This document shows positions 33,425 through 43,400 of a stretch of 64,000 nt of DNA, in pieces. The notes under the pieces were generated by a model. That model saw only the letters and a list, made by a program, of their open reading frames with translations. It ran no database searches and was not told the DNA's origin. Made by a program: the position numbers and the translations under genes. Source of the DNA: Macrolepiota albuminosa (taxonomy: Eukaryota; Basidiomycota; Agaricomycetes; Agaricales; Agaricaceae); NCBI GenBank assembly GCA_027475525.1, contig JAMWFC010000091.1:1032042-1096041 (forward strand), read 5' to 3'. How positions within the stretch are numbered: position 1 is the stretch's first letter; each line of letters begins with the position of its first letter.

Positions 33425-33830
33425 TCTGAGGACAGAGACTGAATGGAGTTACATCTTTCACTATATTGTCATTTTCTTGTCAAGCATCCAATGCTGTTCT
33501 CAACGTCCTGTCTTTCTTGGGAATACACAACAAGGGCATCACCTGGGAGGCTGGTCTAGCCTTCCACCATCTAGCCTTCAAGTACCAGTTAGTCTTGTCT
33601 TGCAGCTGCTGCTGCTGCACCATCAGGCATTATGGAAGGTGGTATCAATACACCTTGTTCTCATTAATAAGGTTGATTTCATGATTCACTTCTTGCCAAG
33701 GAGGCAGTTTCTCCTTGGTGCCATTTAGAATATTTGCAAATTTCTCCTGCCACTGCTGTTGCAGGACAGGAATGTCTTCCAGTGTCAGCCCCTCAGCTTT
33801 ACCCTTTTTTTTATCTTGCATTGGCCTTCA
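33425..33830 (-). pseudogene. Element C reverse transcriptase, N-terminal part only
   Basis: Minus-strand frame with EKLPPWQEVNHEINLINENK, YWYHLP*CL, KTNWYLKARWWKARPASQVM, PLLCIPKKDRTLRTALDA and NDNIVKDVTPF. This matches the beginning of a gypsy-lineage RT up to the primer-grip region. The frame then stops resembling RT, well before the catalytic YxDD. The rest of RT, RNase H and integrase are not found in element C. Confidence 0.72.
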
Positions 33831-33999
33831 GACAAGCACTGTTGCTTCCTCTTTTGTCCTCAGATGCCCATATTTCTCTCTGAGGGCTGCAATCCTCAGT
33901 TCACTTTCATCTGCTATATATAGACAAGCTGGAGGCAGCTGCTTCTGCCTTCTTGCTATGACTGATAATTTATCAAAAATTATCTCACTTGGCTGGGAC

Positions 34000-34925
34000 A
34001 CTTCATCATCAGTTGCCTGTCAATACTGTTCTCCTATTGCATTCCAGTGTGATCTTCTCCACACATACATGGACGACACCAATTTGTTCCATTCTGAGGG
34101 CATGCGGAGATCAAACACCCACTCAAATGTTGGGTGTGGTACAGGTCGATCTCAGATTGACCTCTCCGTTAGCAATGACGATGATGTGTCCACCCTTTCC
34201 TCTTTGTCTGTACAAGGTCCTCAACCTTAACATTTGACCATGTTGGTTGGCATTTGGCTACCTTCTAAGGCTCACTGTCCTCAGCTCTCCTACATTTGTT
34301 TGCTACCTTACTCTGTACTCTGAGTGTCTTAGTCTTTTTGAGCTCCTTCTTCTCCTTCTTCAGAGTGCACTTGTACTCTTCAACCTCCTATTCCAGCACC
34401 ATAAGTGCAGGGCTATCACTCAGCAAGCTTGCCCAAGCTTGTCCCAGCTCGACCTCCTCCTCCACCATGGAACATTGTTTCCCATCATCTAGTCATTTCC
34501 ACTATATTAATGGCTTCTTCTCAATGGCTCTGTGGCAATAGATCCTCCCATCTCCATTATTCAGAGCCACCTATATGGCTGGGATAGTCTCACCATCTAC
34601 CACAATTTGATTATTTTTGAAGTCCAGAATAACATTGTGTTTATACATATATGGTGTTCTGACAATCATGTCATAGCAGTCAAAGTTCACCACATTAAGA
34701 TATTTCTGGCTCTTAGTCTTTGCACAAGCTATAGCCACCTATGTTCCAAACTGGACAGTAGCACAACTGCCCACAGTTCCCAGCTGAAGAAGCAATGGCT
34801 CCTTCAGCTTGCTCACATAGATGTTGTGTACCTGACAAAACTGAGGTGTTATACCAGTTGCTATACTCCTGGAGTTCCACAAGGTCCAAGCCTTGTGCCC
34901 ATCAACTTTCACATACAACACAAGG
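34000..34925 (-). pseudogene. Element C retropepsin and charged linker
   Basis: The protease begins MLYVKVDGHKAWTLWNSRSI (DSG position changed to NSR) and goes on with GITPQFCQVHNIYVSKLKEP and LLLQLGTVGSCATVQFGT. It then has KYLNVVNFDCYDMIVRTPYM and KHNVILDFKNNQIVVDGETI, the second half of the fold. A Lys/Glu-rich linker follows toward 34000 (KCTLKKEKKELKKTKTLRVQ). The order fits Gag-Pro-Pol of this gypsy lineage. Confidence 0.75.
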
Positions 34926-34939
34926 CACTCTTTGTCTTC

Positions 34940-35835
34940 TTACTTCACTGCTGGTCTAGACAGCTTATCAGGTAATTTGCAAAGGTGTATCTTATACACC
35001 TTCAGATTGGCTGCTCCTATTGAGTGGTCCATTTGACTGACCAGGTAATCTGTCAGTGCTCCTATGAACTCCGTTTCAGACTTTCGGCCATAATAGTTAT
35101 TGTTATAGACGTCATACATGTCTACCTCAACATATTCAGTTTCTGAGTTGTCCTCCTCCCCAGAGACCTTGTCCATCTCTGTAACCTTAGTATTGAGGTG
35201 CTCCACCTCATCATCATTGATGTCAGACTCATTATTTGAGTCCACTTCATCCTTGTCAGGGACAGTGGTCTGTGCTGCATGCACAAATGTGCGCAGTCTT
35301 GCTCCATACAGGTGCTGTGGCTTAGCTGGGCATTCCCTAGCAAAATATCCTGCCTTCCCACAATGGAAGCACCTAGTATCTTTTTCAGGGATAGAGTTGC
35401 CTCCCAACTCTGGCTTTCTTCCCATGGGATGGTCTAATGGTCTGCTAGTGTCAGCTGCCTTGCCTGCACCTGCTCCCTCCCCTGGCTAGCCCATTACCTT
35501 GCATTGCACTAGCAGGCAAGAGCTCCTAAACATCAGCACTTTCCTTGCTATCAGCTGTATTACAAGCTAGGGGTCTGGATTGTCAGCCAGGTCTTGCTGT
35601 CTCACCCAAAAGATGCTGACCTTCCAGGACTCCAGTCTTTTAACCTGACACACCATAGGCCACATCTTGGCACAATGCAGATTAAAGTGCCATGCCACTT
35701 TGTGTGACTGTTCATAGCGCAGTGCATGTGCAACAAATTCCTCCATAGAATTTACTTTGAGGAAAAGTCTATCATCACAAATCAGGGACTCTCTCATTGC
35801 ATCTGGAATACCTCTCAAGAACATTGTGGCAGTGG
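34940..35835 (-). pseudogene. Element C gag C-terminus with CCHC zinc knuckle
   Basis: From 35835: MFLRGIPDAMRESLICDDRL, KVNSMEEFVAHALRYEQSHK, then KDTRCFHCGKAGYFAREC, a C-x2-C-x4-[Y for H]-x4-C knuckle in which Tyr replaces His (CAC to TAC type change). An acidic tail follows (DSNNESDINDDEVEHLN). The N-terminal side of gag continues beyond the insertion at 35836-36845. Confidence 0.77.
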
Positions 35836-36845
35836 GTTGGGCTAATTGATAGATCAAAGACAAGGTCAAAAGAGTGAGAAAATGGGCATAGGGGTAGAGG
35901 TCAAAATAGGTAGGAAAAAATATGTGAGAGCAAGAAGGCATGAAACATTGCTCATAGTAATGTGATAAAAGCTTGTAATTCAGTGACAGATGAACACTAG
36001 TAGAAGAAAAAGAGCAGTGCAAGAATAGACAGACTCCAGTAAGAAAGCAACTGTAGCACAGCCTCAAGAAAGATAAGTCAAACACTAAGAAGGAAGGGCA
36101 GAAGCAAAGCAAAGAAAGCCAAGGAGGTTGACTAGTAGGAGATAGCTCAAGACGTCAAGATTCCAAGAAGCCGATGAGCTGAGACAAAAGCAGAGATGCT
36201 GTGACAGTTGATCAGTCCAAGAACAGAGCCAAATCAGACAAGAACAGAGCTAAGACAGAGAAGCTAGAACACCAAGAAGCTGAGAGAATCTGAGTATGCT
36301 GCTGAAAACAGCAAGTACGTAATGTTTGACATTGGATCAGACATTGATCAAGCCAGAACAGAGCCGAGCAGACAAAACAGCCAAGAACAGACCCAACAAC
36401 AACAAAGTAAGAGTACAAATGTGTGAAACAAGCTCAGCACAAGACTAGAGATTGTGGGGTATAATAACCTATTTATTTATATGTTTCTCCTGCCTTTTAT
36501 ACTCATTTTACATGTTCTTAGCATCAACAATCTACCCTAAAATTATTTTGAATTGTTGATTCTTCCCCAATTCTGTTTCTGACCGCTGATCGGTCTCATC
36601 ATCTTGAAACTCTATTCCTTTTCTTGCTCTATTTGTATAACTCATTTACTAATCTGGCTTTATTGTTTACTACCATAGTCTTACCCAGATGCTTCTCTCT
36701 GTTTTAGCTTATACTTGTTATTCTTATTGTCAAATCCAATTTGCTTGTTCGTTGACCTCTTCAACCTGATTCCATCAGCAACCCTTTCCCTTCTACTACA
36801 ATGTATCTATCATTACCCAGCTATCTGGGTATATAGACATATTCT
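35836..36845. mobile_element. Insertion of about 1 kb splitting element C gag
   Basis: Element C gag reads AQNMSIYPDS on one side (about 36846) and TATMFLRGIPDA on the other (about 35836), which are adjacent in related gag proteins. The sequence between has no gag similarity. On the minus strand it starts TGGGTAATGATAG and ends GCCCAACCCA, so its termini are inverted TGGGT/ACCCA. No clear target duplication was found. It may be a solo LTR or a non-autonomous element. No convincing coding frame was seen. Confidence 0.5.
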
Positions 36846-38660
36846 GGGCATGATTAATCAAGGTATCATAGAATATAAATGTAGTGTTGACAAATGCCTC
36901 CCTTGCATCTTGCATAGTCAATGCACTGACAAAATGGTTATATAGCTCAAAGATGACATCCTTGAACATCCACTATTGTTATGCTCTGTTATAGTGGAGA
37001 ATGTGCTGCCAAAACCAATTCTTTGCTGGCCCATCCAAAAACTCTGGCAGCACAAACATGTGTTCTCTGTCCAAGTGGTCCTCTCCATATTGGCACAATG
37101 CTAGGTGATTACATATGTCCATTATCCAATTCTCCAAGTCACTAAACTTGGATTCTCTTTATATGGCTGGATATGCTTGGCTTCTGCTTTATGCAGCTTG
37201 ATACCCTCTGGTAGCTATAAGGGCACACCTACTGCATCATCAATTATACTGCTGAGGTGCTGGTGCATATTATTACTGTATATCTTGGTCACCTCAGTTA
37301 ACCCTAGTGTCTTATTTCTACCCTCTGCTAGTAGGATAGTGGAGAACACCTGCACAGGTTTTCGACCTGCACCATATGCTGGGATTCCACCATTCCATTG
37401 TGGTGGTGACTGCCTATCACCATCTCCTCCAGCTTGTTCAACTGGGTGTGAAGCCAGATCCTTCCATCCTTGCTCCGAGCGCTCCACACATCTAAGATAC
37501 TGTTTTTGCATAGCATCTGCAGGTGTTCATCCTTTGAATACTATACCTTGATTATCTATCAAGGTATGGCCTTGGCAGGTCAGGTCCTGATTCCTCATGC
37601 ACTGATAGGCCACACAATTAGCTAATGACACAGCTATTGGAACACGATTCTGAGGCATCCTCTCATCTGACTCGCCTTTGACTTGCGCTAAGGTGGCATC
37701 TTCCCTTCATGCTCCTCTGACCCTGCTCCTGGCTTAGTAGCAGTAGACTCCTCTGTAGACTGAGGTCATACAGTGTGATCTTGAAATGCTTCCTGCCATT
37801 ATGCAGCATGAAATTTTGTGGCAAACTGTTCTTCTGACTCCCCTGATTGCTAAGGAGCATAAATGTTACTCATTGCTTCTTCCAGATGGGGAGAGAGTTT
37901 TGTCCTCACTGGAATCAATGGAATGAGATTTGCTCTCTTTGGTGTCAAGGCCATTGAGCCTCAATGCATCTTCCTCTGCATGTATGCCTGAGCTTTGAGC
38001 TCCAGGATATGTACATAAAAATCAATGTATTCCAATGAGTTTTCAGAAGGTACAATTTCACCTCTAGCCTGTACCATACAAATATGTTTCAGCACATACA
38101 GTCCTAACCTTGTCTAAGTAGTATCCTTGGCAATTGCAGGATACTTGCCTTATACCAATGACACCTGCACTTGTAGGGTGGATCTATGGCATCCACTCTC
38201 CTCATCATCTGATGTTTCCTGATCTTCCCAGTAGACCCCTGGTGCCCTCTGCTCTGAGCCTTCAGCATCAATTTAACCAGTGCCCCCCAGTGCCCAAGTC
38301 TGACCCATGTGTCCTACCTGTAAATTGTGAAGGTCTTTAACCTTCCAAGACATTCCAGCTCATAGTCGCTCTTTCAGGCCTCATAGGTGGGCAACCTTCC
38401 CTACTACCCAACACTGGAGTGTCCCATCCTGCTTGTGGGTCATCATGGCCACCTGCTGCCTGGTCTAGCCATTGCTTGGTCCACTGAGTGCCACCTGGCA
38501 TTTCTTGTGGCTGCAGAGGAGTACCCTCTGCTGCTGCCTCACCTGATGTTTCAAGGGGCAGCCCTTGACCTTGGTCTGCTGGCAGGACTATCAGATACAT
38601 GAACAACTGTGTGAAAATCTCATCTTTGTAGTCAAACTCAGTTTGCTGATGAGTTGACAT
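36846..38660 (-). pseudogene. Element C gag N-terminal part
   Basis: MSTHQQTEFDYKDEIFTQLF opens near 38660, followed by MSWNVLEG*RPSQFTG, ALRLNGLDTKESKSHSIDSS, EDKTLSPSGRS, FSTILLAEGRNKTLGLTEVT, DDAVGVPL*LPEGIKLHKAE and TMQDAREAFVNTTFIFYDTL. These are successive blocks of a long gypsy-type Gag common in mushroom genomes. Frequent stops and frame changes separate the blocks. Confidence 0.7.
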
Positions 38661-38774
38661 CCTTGTCAGTGTGTCAACTAGAGTTAATGTTCAAAGTTTC
38701 TATTAGTCTAGACTTAGTTCTAGACTCATAATCCTTTTTGTAAGCTGGAATTGAATCTGAAAGGTTCAAAAAAG

Positions 38775-39028
38775 TAAAACAATGTCAATAGCTTACAGTC
38801 ACACCACAGAATCAGATCAATGTTTGATTCAGTTCTATGAGTAGTGTGACAAAAAAGCTACCTTATGTAAGGTAGTAGCAATGAGTGTATGTAGTATATT
38901 ATGTAATTTAGTAATATAGCAATTATGGCAGTACATACTACAAAGTCTAGTCTGGATCTACTGAACAACATGAAGATTGTTCAGCAACAACATGATTAAG
39001 TGCTGAGGCTCTAGGTCACTTGGTTACA
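38775..39028 (-). repeat. 5' LTR of element C
   Basis: 254 bp, the partner of 24680-24944. In the element's sense it starts TGTAACCAAGTGACCTAGAG. The sequence just inside (CTTTTTTGAACCTTTCAG) would hold the primer-binding site; its primer is not obvious. Confidence 0.82.
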
Positions 39029-40110
39029 AGTGTGTACACAGTTGTTGTATTGAAACTCTGCCTTTGGTAACAGGTTATTACAGTCATTCTGTTGTTCATT
39101 ACAGAAGAGCCAGAAATACTGTCCTAGCTCTTGGTTGACACACTTGATCTGGCTATCAGACTGGGAGTGGTAGGCTGTGGAAGTGTGAAGTTTAACATGA
39201 AGAAGGCAAAACAGTTCTCTGGTAGGTCCACAGTCTGAGATGTAGGCATCTGACAACCTATGGAGTTTCCAGACATGCTTCCAGTACAGATTAGCAGTGT
39301 CCATAGCAGAGCAAGTAGTGTGTGTTGGAATAAAATGAGCATGCTTGCTACAGAGATCTATTCCCACCATAATCATGTTATATCCATAAGAGTCTGGTAA
39401 CTTGACAATAAAGTCTACTAAGGCTACACTCCAATGCTCAGCTGGAATGGGCAAAAAATGAAGCTGTCTTATAGGAGGCTGATAACAAGGCTTAGTCTGA
39501 AGGCAAAGATCACAGGTGGAGGTGTAGGAGCCAATGTACTGCAACATTTGAGGCCACTAGTAATTCTGGGAGACCAGCTCCAGTGTCTTTCATCTGTCAG
39601 AATGACCTGCAACCAGAGAGTCATGATGCTGCTCTACAATCCACCTCCAGAGGTCTGGCAGGTTGAGAATATAAATGCACCCCCAAAAAGTAAGAAGACC
39701 ATTCTCCAAAGACCAATTGTAAACCAGACATAGAAATCCATCCTTCTTCTTAATGAAGAAGACTGGAGAGGCCATGAGAGACTTTGAGAGGCAAATGCAA
39801 CCAGAGTCTAAATTCTCTTGTAAAAAGGCATCAAGCTCATCCTGTTTTTTGGGAGAGATAGGATAGATCTTGCAGCTAGAGGGCTCAGCATTAGGCATGA
39901 GCTCAATAGCATGGTTCCACTTCTTATGCTCTGACAAGGAATCAAATGATGCCTTAGAGAAAACATCCTCAAAGTCTTGCAGGTGATGAGGAACTGCATT
40001 GTGGAACAACTAAGAAGCAGAGTTAGCAGCAAATGCCTGAGCTAGCTGCTGGGAAGTAGTTTGGCTAGCTCTAATCTCTGCTACAGTTAGTGGAGGTCAT
40101 AATGTAGTTG
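39029..40110 (-). pseudogene. B2 RT start fused by deletion to integrase
   Basis: One frame (40009-39590) begins as RT: HLQDFEDVFSKASFDSLSEH, NHAIELMPNAEPSSCKIYPI and SPVFFIKKKDGFLCLVYN. It then passes without a stop into WSLENGLLTFWGCIYILNLP, which lies just upstream of integrase. RT palm, RNase H and linker (over 1.5 kb) are deleted in frame. Integrase continues with YTSTCDLCLQTKPCYQPP, PAEHWSVALVDFIVKLPDSY, VGIDLCSKHAHFIPTHTT, SDSQIKCVNQELGQYFWLF and AEFQYNNCVHT, where element C interrupts. Confidence 0.87.
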
Positions 40111-40750
40111 CATAAATCCTATTACCTATCTCAATAGCCTTGTCTGGAGCATACCCAAATTTACTCTTGCATCCATCTTCCATCTGAGCTTCACTCACTA
40201 TACCTCAAGTGTCCTTATAGAGGGCCTCTCTATAAGGGAATGCCAAGGTGGGAGGATCCAGTAGGTCAATGTCTGCAAAGGGGAAGTGTCAACTCAGCAA
40301 GCCTGGATAGCAGCATGCTCATAGACCAACTCTCTATGCTCCTCTCTAACTTTCTTGGCACATGTGGAACACCATGAAGGGCAGCGGCTCATACTCACCT
40401 TACTCTTGGCCTAGTCAATTTCAGGATTCTGCTCATGCAGCCAGGAGAATCCAAGTATTATGTCCTGCTTTCCTAGGCTGGTAACTGCAAAGACTGCATG
40501 CTCAGAATGAGTCTGATAACAAAGGACTAAATCCACTACTAAGCAGATAGATCTAGCTTTATTAAGCATACCATCAATGTTATAGACTAAAATGGAATGA
40601 GAGAGGAGTCAGATAGTGAGCTGGTGTTGTTCCACATAATTGGTGTTCAGGAAGTCCAGTAGTACCACTGTCCAAGAGAGCTACGACACTTTGAGTCTGC
40701 TAAATGTCAGTTATCTCAATCTCTACATTCAGACACAGAGAATTGGGAGA
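40111..40750 (-). pseudogene. B2 protease
   Basis: Minus-strand blocks: QSVVALLDSGTTGL (retropepsin active site DSG kept), LPEHQLCGTTPAHYLTPLSF, ITLMVCLIKLDLS, then SRT*YLDSPGCMSRILKLTR. Only one protease domain is present here, unlike elements A and H. Stops and a frame change break it. Confidence 0.65.
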
Positions 40751-40899
40751 AAAAGTGGAGGCAACAACATAGCAATGAGGAAGGCATTGTTTCCATGCTG
40801 AGACACATGGTTGTCAGACAGGAGGAGGAGGAGAAGAGGAGGTCTTAGCTGAAGCTTGGATCAAGGGGGTATTTTGTATGTCTGAGGAGGTGCTTATAG

Positions 40900-42260
40900 T
40901 TTCAGTCAGAGAATCATGAACAGGGAGCAATATATTAGAAGATTCTACTGATAGACATGTGAACCAATTAGCACCAAGCAGCAGAAGCATACAATTCATT
41001 CATCACTCTATTGAAAATCCTCTCCTGCAGAACCAAAAGACCCATCCAATAGTTCTGCTACAGCCTCCACAGGACCCAAGGACTCCTCCAAAGATTCTGT
41101 TTCAGTCTGTATATTTGAGAAGGGGTTTTCTTGAAGGTCTTGGACAGCAAGAAGCTGGAGAAAGGGCTCTTCCTGCTCTAAGGCTGAGAGATAGTGCACC
41201 TCCAACTCCTGGAGGCAATATCAAGCAAGGTGACCAGGCTTTTCACAGCAACAGCAGAGGAGAGGAAGAGAGGAATGTTGACAAGAGGCATCAATATCCA
41301 TAGGTACTCTGAGAGGGAGAGAACATGCTGCAGGTACCTGAGCAGGGGGTGAAGCACAAAATGGAAGGGAAGGCTAGATCGGATGATAAGCAGAGAGAGA
41401 GATGCCTATGAGGTGGAGCAAGGGACAGTTCTGCAGTAGAGCTTACATTATAACTCCATGAGCTGCCACTGAATATGTGCTACCTGATACTAGGACTCAA
41501 TACTTGTATTGTCAGATTGTCCCTCAGCCATGCTGTTGATCTGGTCTATGAAAGAGGGAAAGAGGCCATCTCAGAAGATGAGACAGAGCTGAAGACCATC
41601 TGGATAGCAGGCCTGTTCAGCAAGAGCTCTGAAAGAGTCAATATACTAATCTAAGGTCCATATCCCCTATCCATATCAATGAGAATCTTGGAGAGTGAGG
41701 GCTGCTACCTTAGCAGAGTCCAAGGGGAAGAATTCTCTCTGAAACTCCTTTTTAAACTAATCCCAACTTCCAAAACTATCTACTCCTCCAGAGCATTGAA
41801 AAACTTGTAGTGTGTTTGTCAAAGCTAGCCCAGACTTTGTGTAGAAAAAAATCCAGGCAATCTTGAAAGCATTGGAGGGGAAAGCCTTACCACTGAGCTA
41901 AATATAAGTGACATATAACTGCAGGAAGTGCTTGCCTATGCCTTGGTCACCATTAAATGTGTCTGGGAGTGCTGAGCAAGGAATATTGGCATGAACTGGG
42001 GGGGGGAGGCCTAAACGCAAGAGACTGGAGGTGCCTGGAGAGGAGTAGGAGTGAGAGGGAGGCACTCTAAGAGAGCCTGAAAGGAATGGGAGATGGTGTC
42101 TGTAGCCTGATGTAATCTAGCAAGTTTGGTGGTGGAGAGAGTGAGGGAAGCTTGAGTAGTCTTAACCTGAGTCTCCAGAGCAAGCAAGCAACCCCAGACA
42201 TCATTCTGAGGGGCAGAAGCATCCAGGGGAGCATCTGAGGGGGTTTGTTGAATCATAGAA
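40900..42260 (-). pseudogene. B2 gag
   Basis: Starts near 42256 (MIQQTPSDAPLDASAPQNDV, coiled-coil-like LALETQVKTTQASL). The capsid-like middle has FNGDQGIGKHFLQLYVTYI, AFPSNAFKIAWIFFYTKSGL, FKKEFQREFFPLDSAKVAAL and YIDSFRALAEQACYPDGLQL. The C-terminal end has HYLSALEQEEPFLQLLAVQD and a glutamate-rich tail to about 41008. The knuckle region is degraded (CCCEKPGHLA). Confidence 0.77.
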
Positions 42261-42357
42261 ACAACAGAGGAGCAGGGAGTAATCCAGTGGGGAAGTGACC
42301 TAAAGGGACAAGAAAGGGCTCAAGCAGGCTGAAGAGGGCTCCCAGACCGAAATGTAG

Positions 42358-42368
42358 AGACTTGTTCT
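42358..42368 (-). other. Self-priming primer-binding site of chromovirus B2
   Basis: Two nucleotides inside the 5' LTR the minus strand reads AGAACAAGTCT. The B LTR contains the exact complement in the element's sense, AGACTTGTTCT (42505 to 42495). The 11-nt pairing has the length known for Tf1 self-priming. Confidence 0.65.
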
Positions 42369-42370
42369 GC

Positions 42371-42714
42371 TGCAAGAGTGACCTCTGGAGGCTGTGGCTC
42401 AGTCACATAGCTAGCAAAGGGAGATCCAATGTGTATTAGAGTATGTACTGACAATATCATAATCACTACTCATCTGGCAGAGAGAAATCCAAAGAGAACA
42501 AGTCTAGGGATTCTCTATGCTAGGTTGGACACTTCTGGGGCCTCTGAAGCATGGGAAACAAATGTACAGTACAACAAAACCTTAAAAACTTGAAAATTGC
42601 CTAAATAAACAACTATGCAAACAAGGCAGGAAAACTCTGGACTTTGGAAGTCAAAAAGGCAAACTCCAGCTTATATAAGCAGTCTGGAAGCAGTGCTGAA
42701 GGGCCCACACTTGA
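42371..42714 (-). repeat. Truncated 5' LTR of chromovirus B2
   Basis: Starts TGCAAGAGTGACCTCTGG and matches the family B LTR up to GGGCCCACACTTG. The last 170 bp or so are missing. The next base already belongs to copia E RT, so a deletion or recombination joined the two elements. Confidence 0.8.
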
Positions 42715-43400
42715 GTAGTGGATCCTGGATATCTTAGCTTGAAATACTGTTGAAGCTCATCAATGACTTTGAGAATTGCTGAGCAGGACTTAGAAGCTAA
42801 AGTCATGTCATTGATGTGCACTAAAACAATAATATAGCTGCCATCTCTGAGGTATACATAAACACATTGATCAGATGTGATGTGAGTAAAACCCAGCTTA
42901 ATGAGTACCTCATGTAATTGTTTATTCCAGAAATTTGCATCTTGACATGGACCATAAATTCCCTTCTGCAGTTTGGCACAGGCTTCTCCATTATTGAGTT
43001 TGCACTAGATATCAGGTAGTATTTACTCTGAAAATTCCTCCAGGAATTTCTATAGAGTTCTGTATCAATGATGCCATGGAGAAAGGCAAAAGCAATATTG
43101 ACAGATTTCAAATGCATATCATTCATTGCTGCAAAGACCAGAACTGTATATACCACTGCCCAATGTGCCATTAGCATAAATATCTTATCAGAGTCAACTT
43201 CAGGGCACTGGCTAAATCTCTGTACTACTATGCATGCTTTAAAACATTCAATTGTGCCATCAGGAAGGTGCTTAACCTTGAACACTCATTGTTACCCAAT
43301 GGCTTTCTGTCTTGCAAATAAATAGACTGCACATCAGGTGCCATTACTCTTAAGCAAGTTCATTTCTTCAACCATAGTTTTATGCCATTTCACAGCTTTC
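42715..43400 (-). pseudogene. Copia E reverse transcriptase, truncated
   Basis: Minus-strand frame: MFKVKHLPDGTIECFKACIV, VQRFSQCPEVDSDKIFMLMA, ARWAVVYTVLVFAAMNDMHL-like block (catalytic Asp replaced), SVNIAFAFLHGIIDTELYRN, then VHINDMTLASKS, where the copia YVDDM box is VHINDM. It is cut off at YFKLRYPGSTT by the B2 LTR at 42714, so RNase H and the 3' LTR of E are gone. Confidence 0.8.

Larger units (their letters stand above)
24680..39028 (-). mobile_element. Gypsy-lineage element C inserted in B2
   Basis: Minus-strand LTR element with LTRs at 38775-39028 (5') and 24680-24944 (3'). The target site is in the B2 integrase. The flanks read ATGCT (left) and ACACT (right) on the minus strand, a 5-bp duplication best explained by an ancestral ACGCT deaminated on opposite strands. 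The body holds gag, a CCHC knuckle, protease, part of RT, then frames I cannot assign. It is interrupted by copia D (27744-32979) and by an insertion of about 1 kb near 35836-36845. Without these it is about 8 kb. Confidence 0.8.
23432..42714 (-). mobile_element. Chromovirus B2, outer shell of a nested insertion
   Basis: Minus-strand family B element with its 3' LTR at 23432-23943 and a truncated 5' LTR at 42371-42714. Its body is split by element C (24680-39028). Joining the two sides restores the integrase frame: FQYNNCVHT on the right, then ATQMSS on the left. Without the insertions B2 is about 4.9 kb, short for a chromovirus, because RT, RNase H and the start of integrase have been deleted. 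The right end is fused to copia element E, not to a target duplication. Confidence 0.87.
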
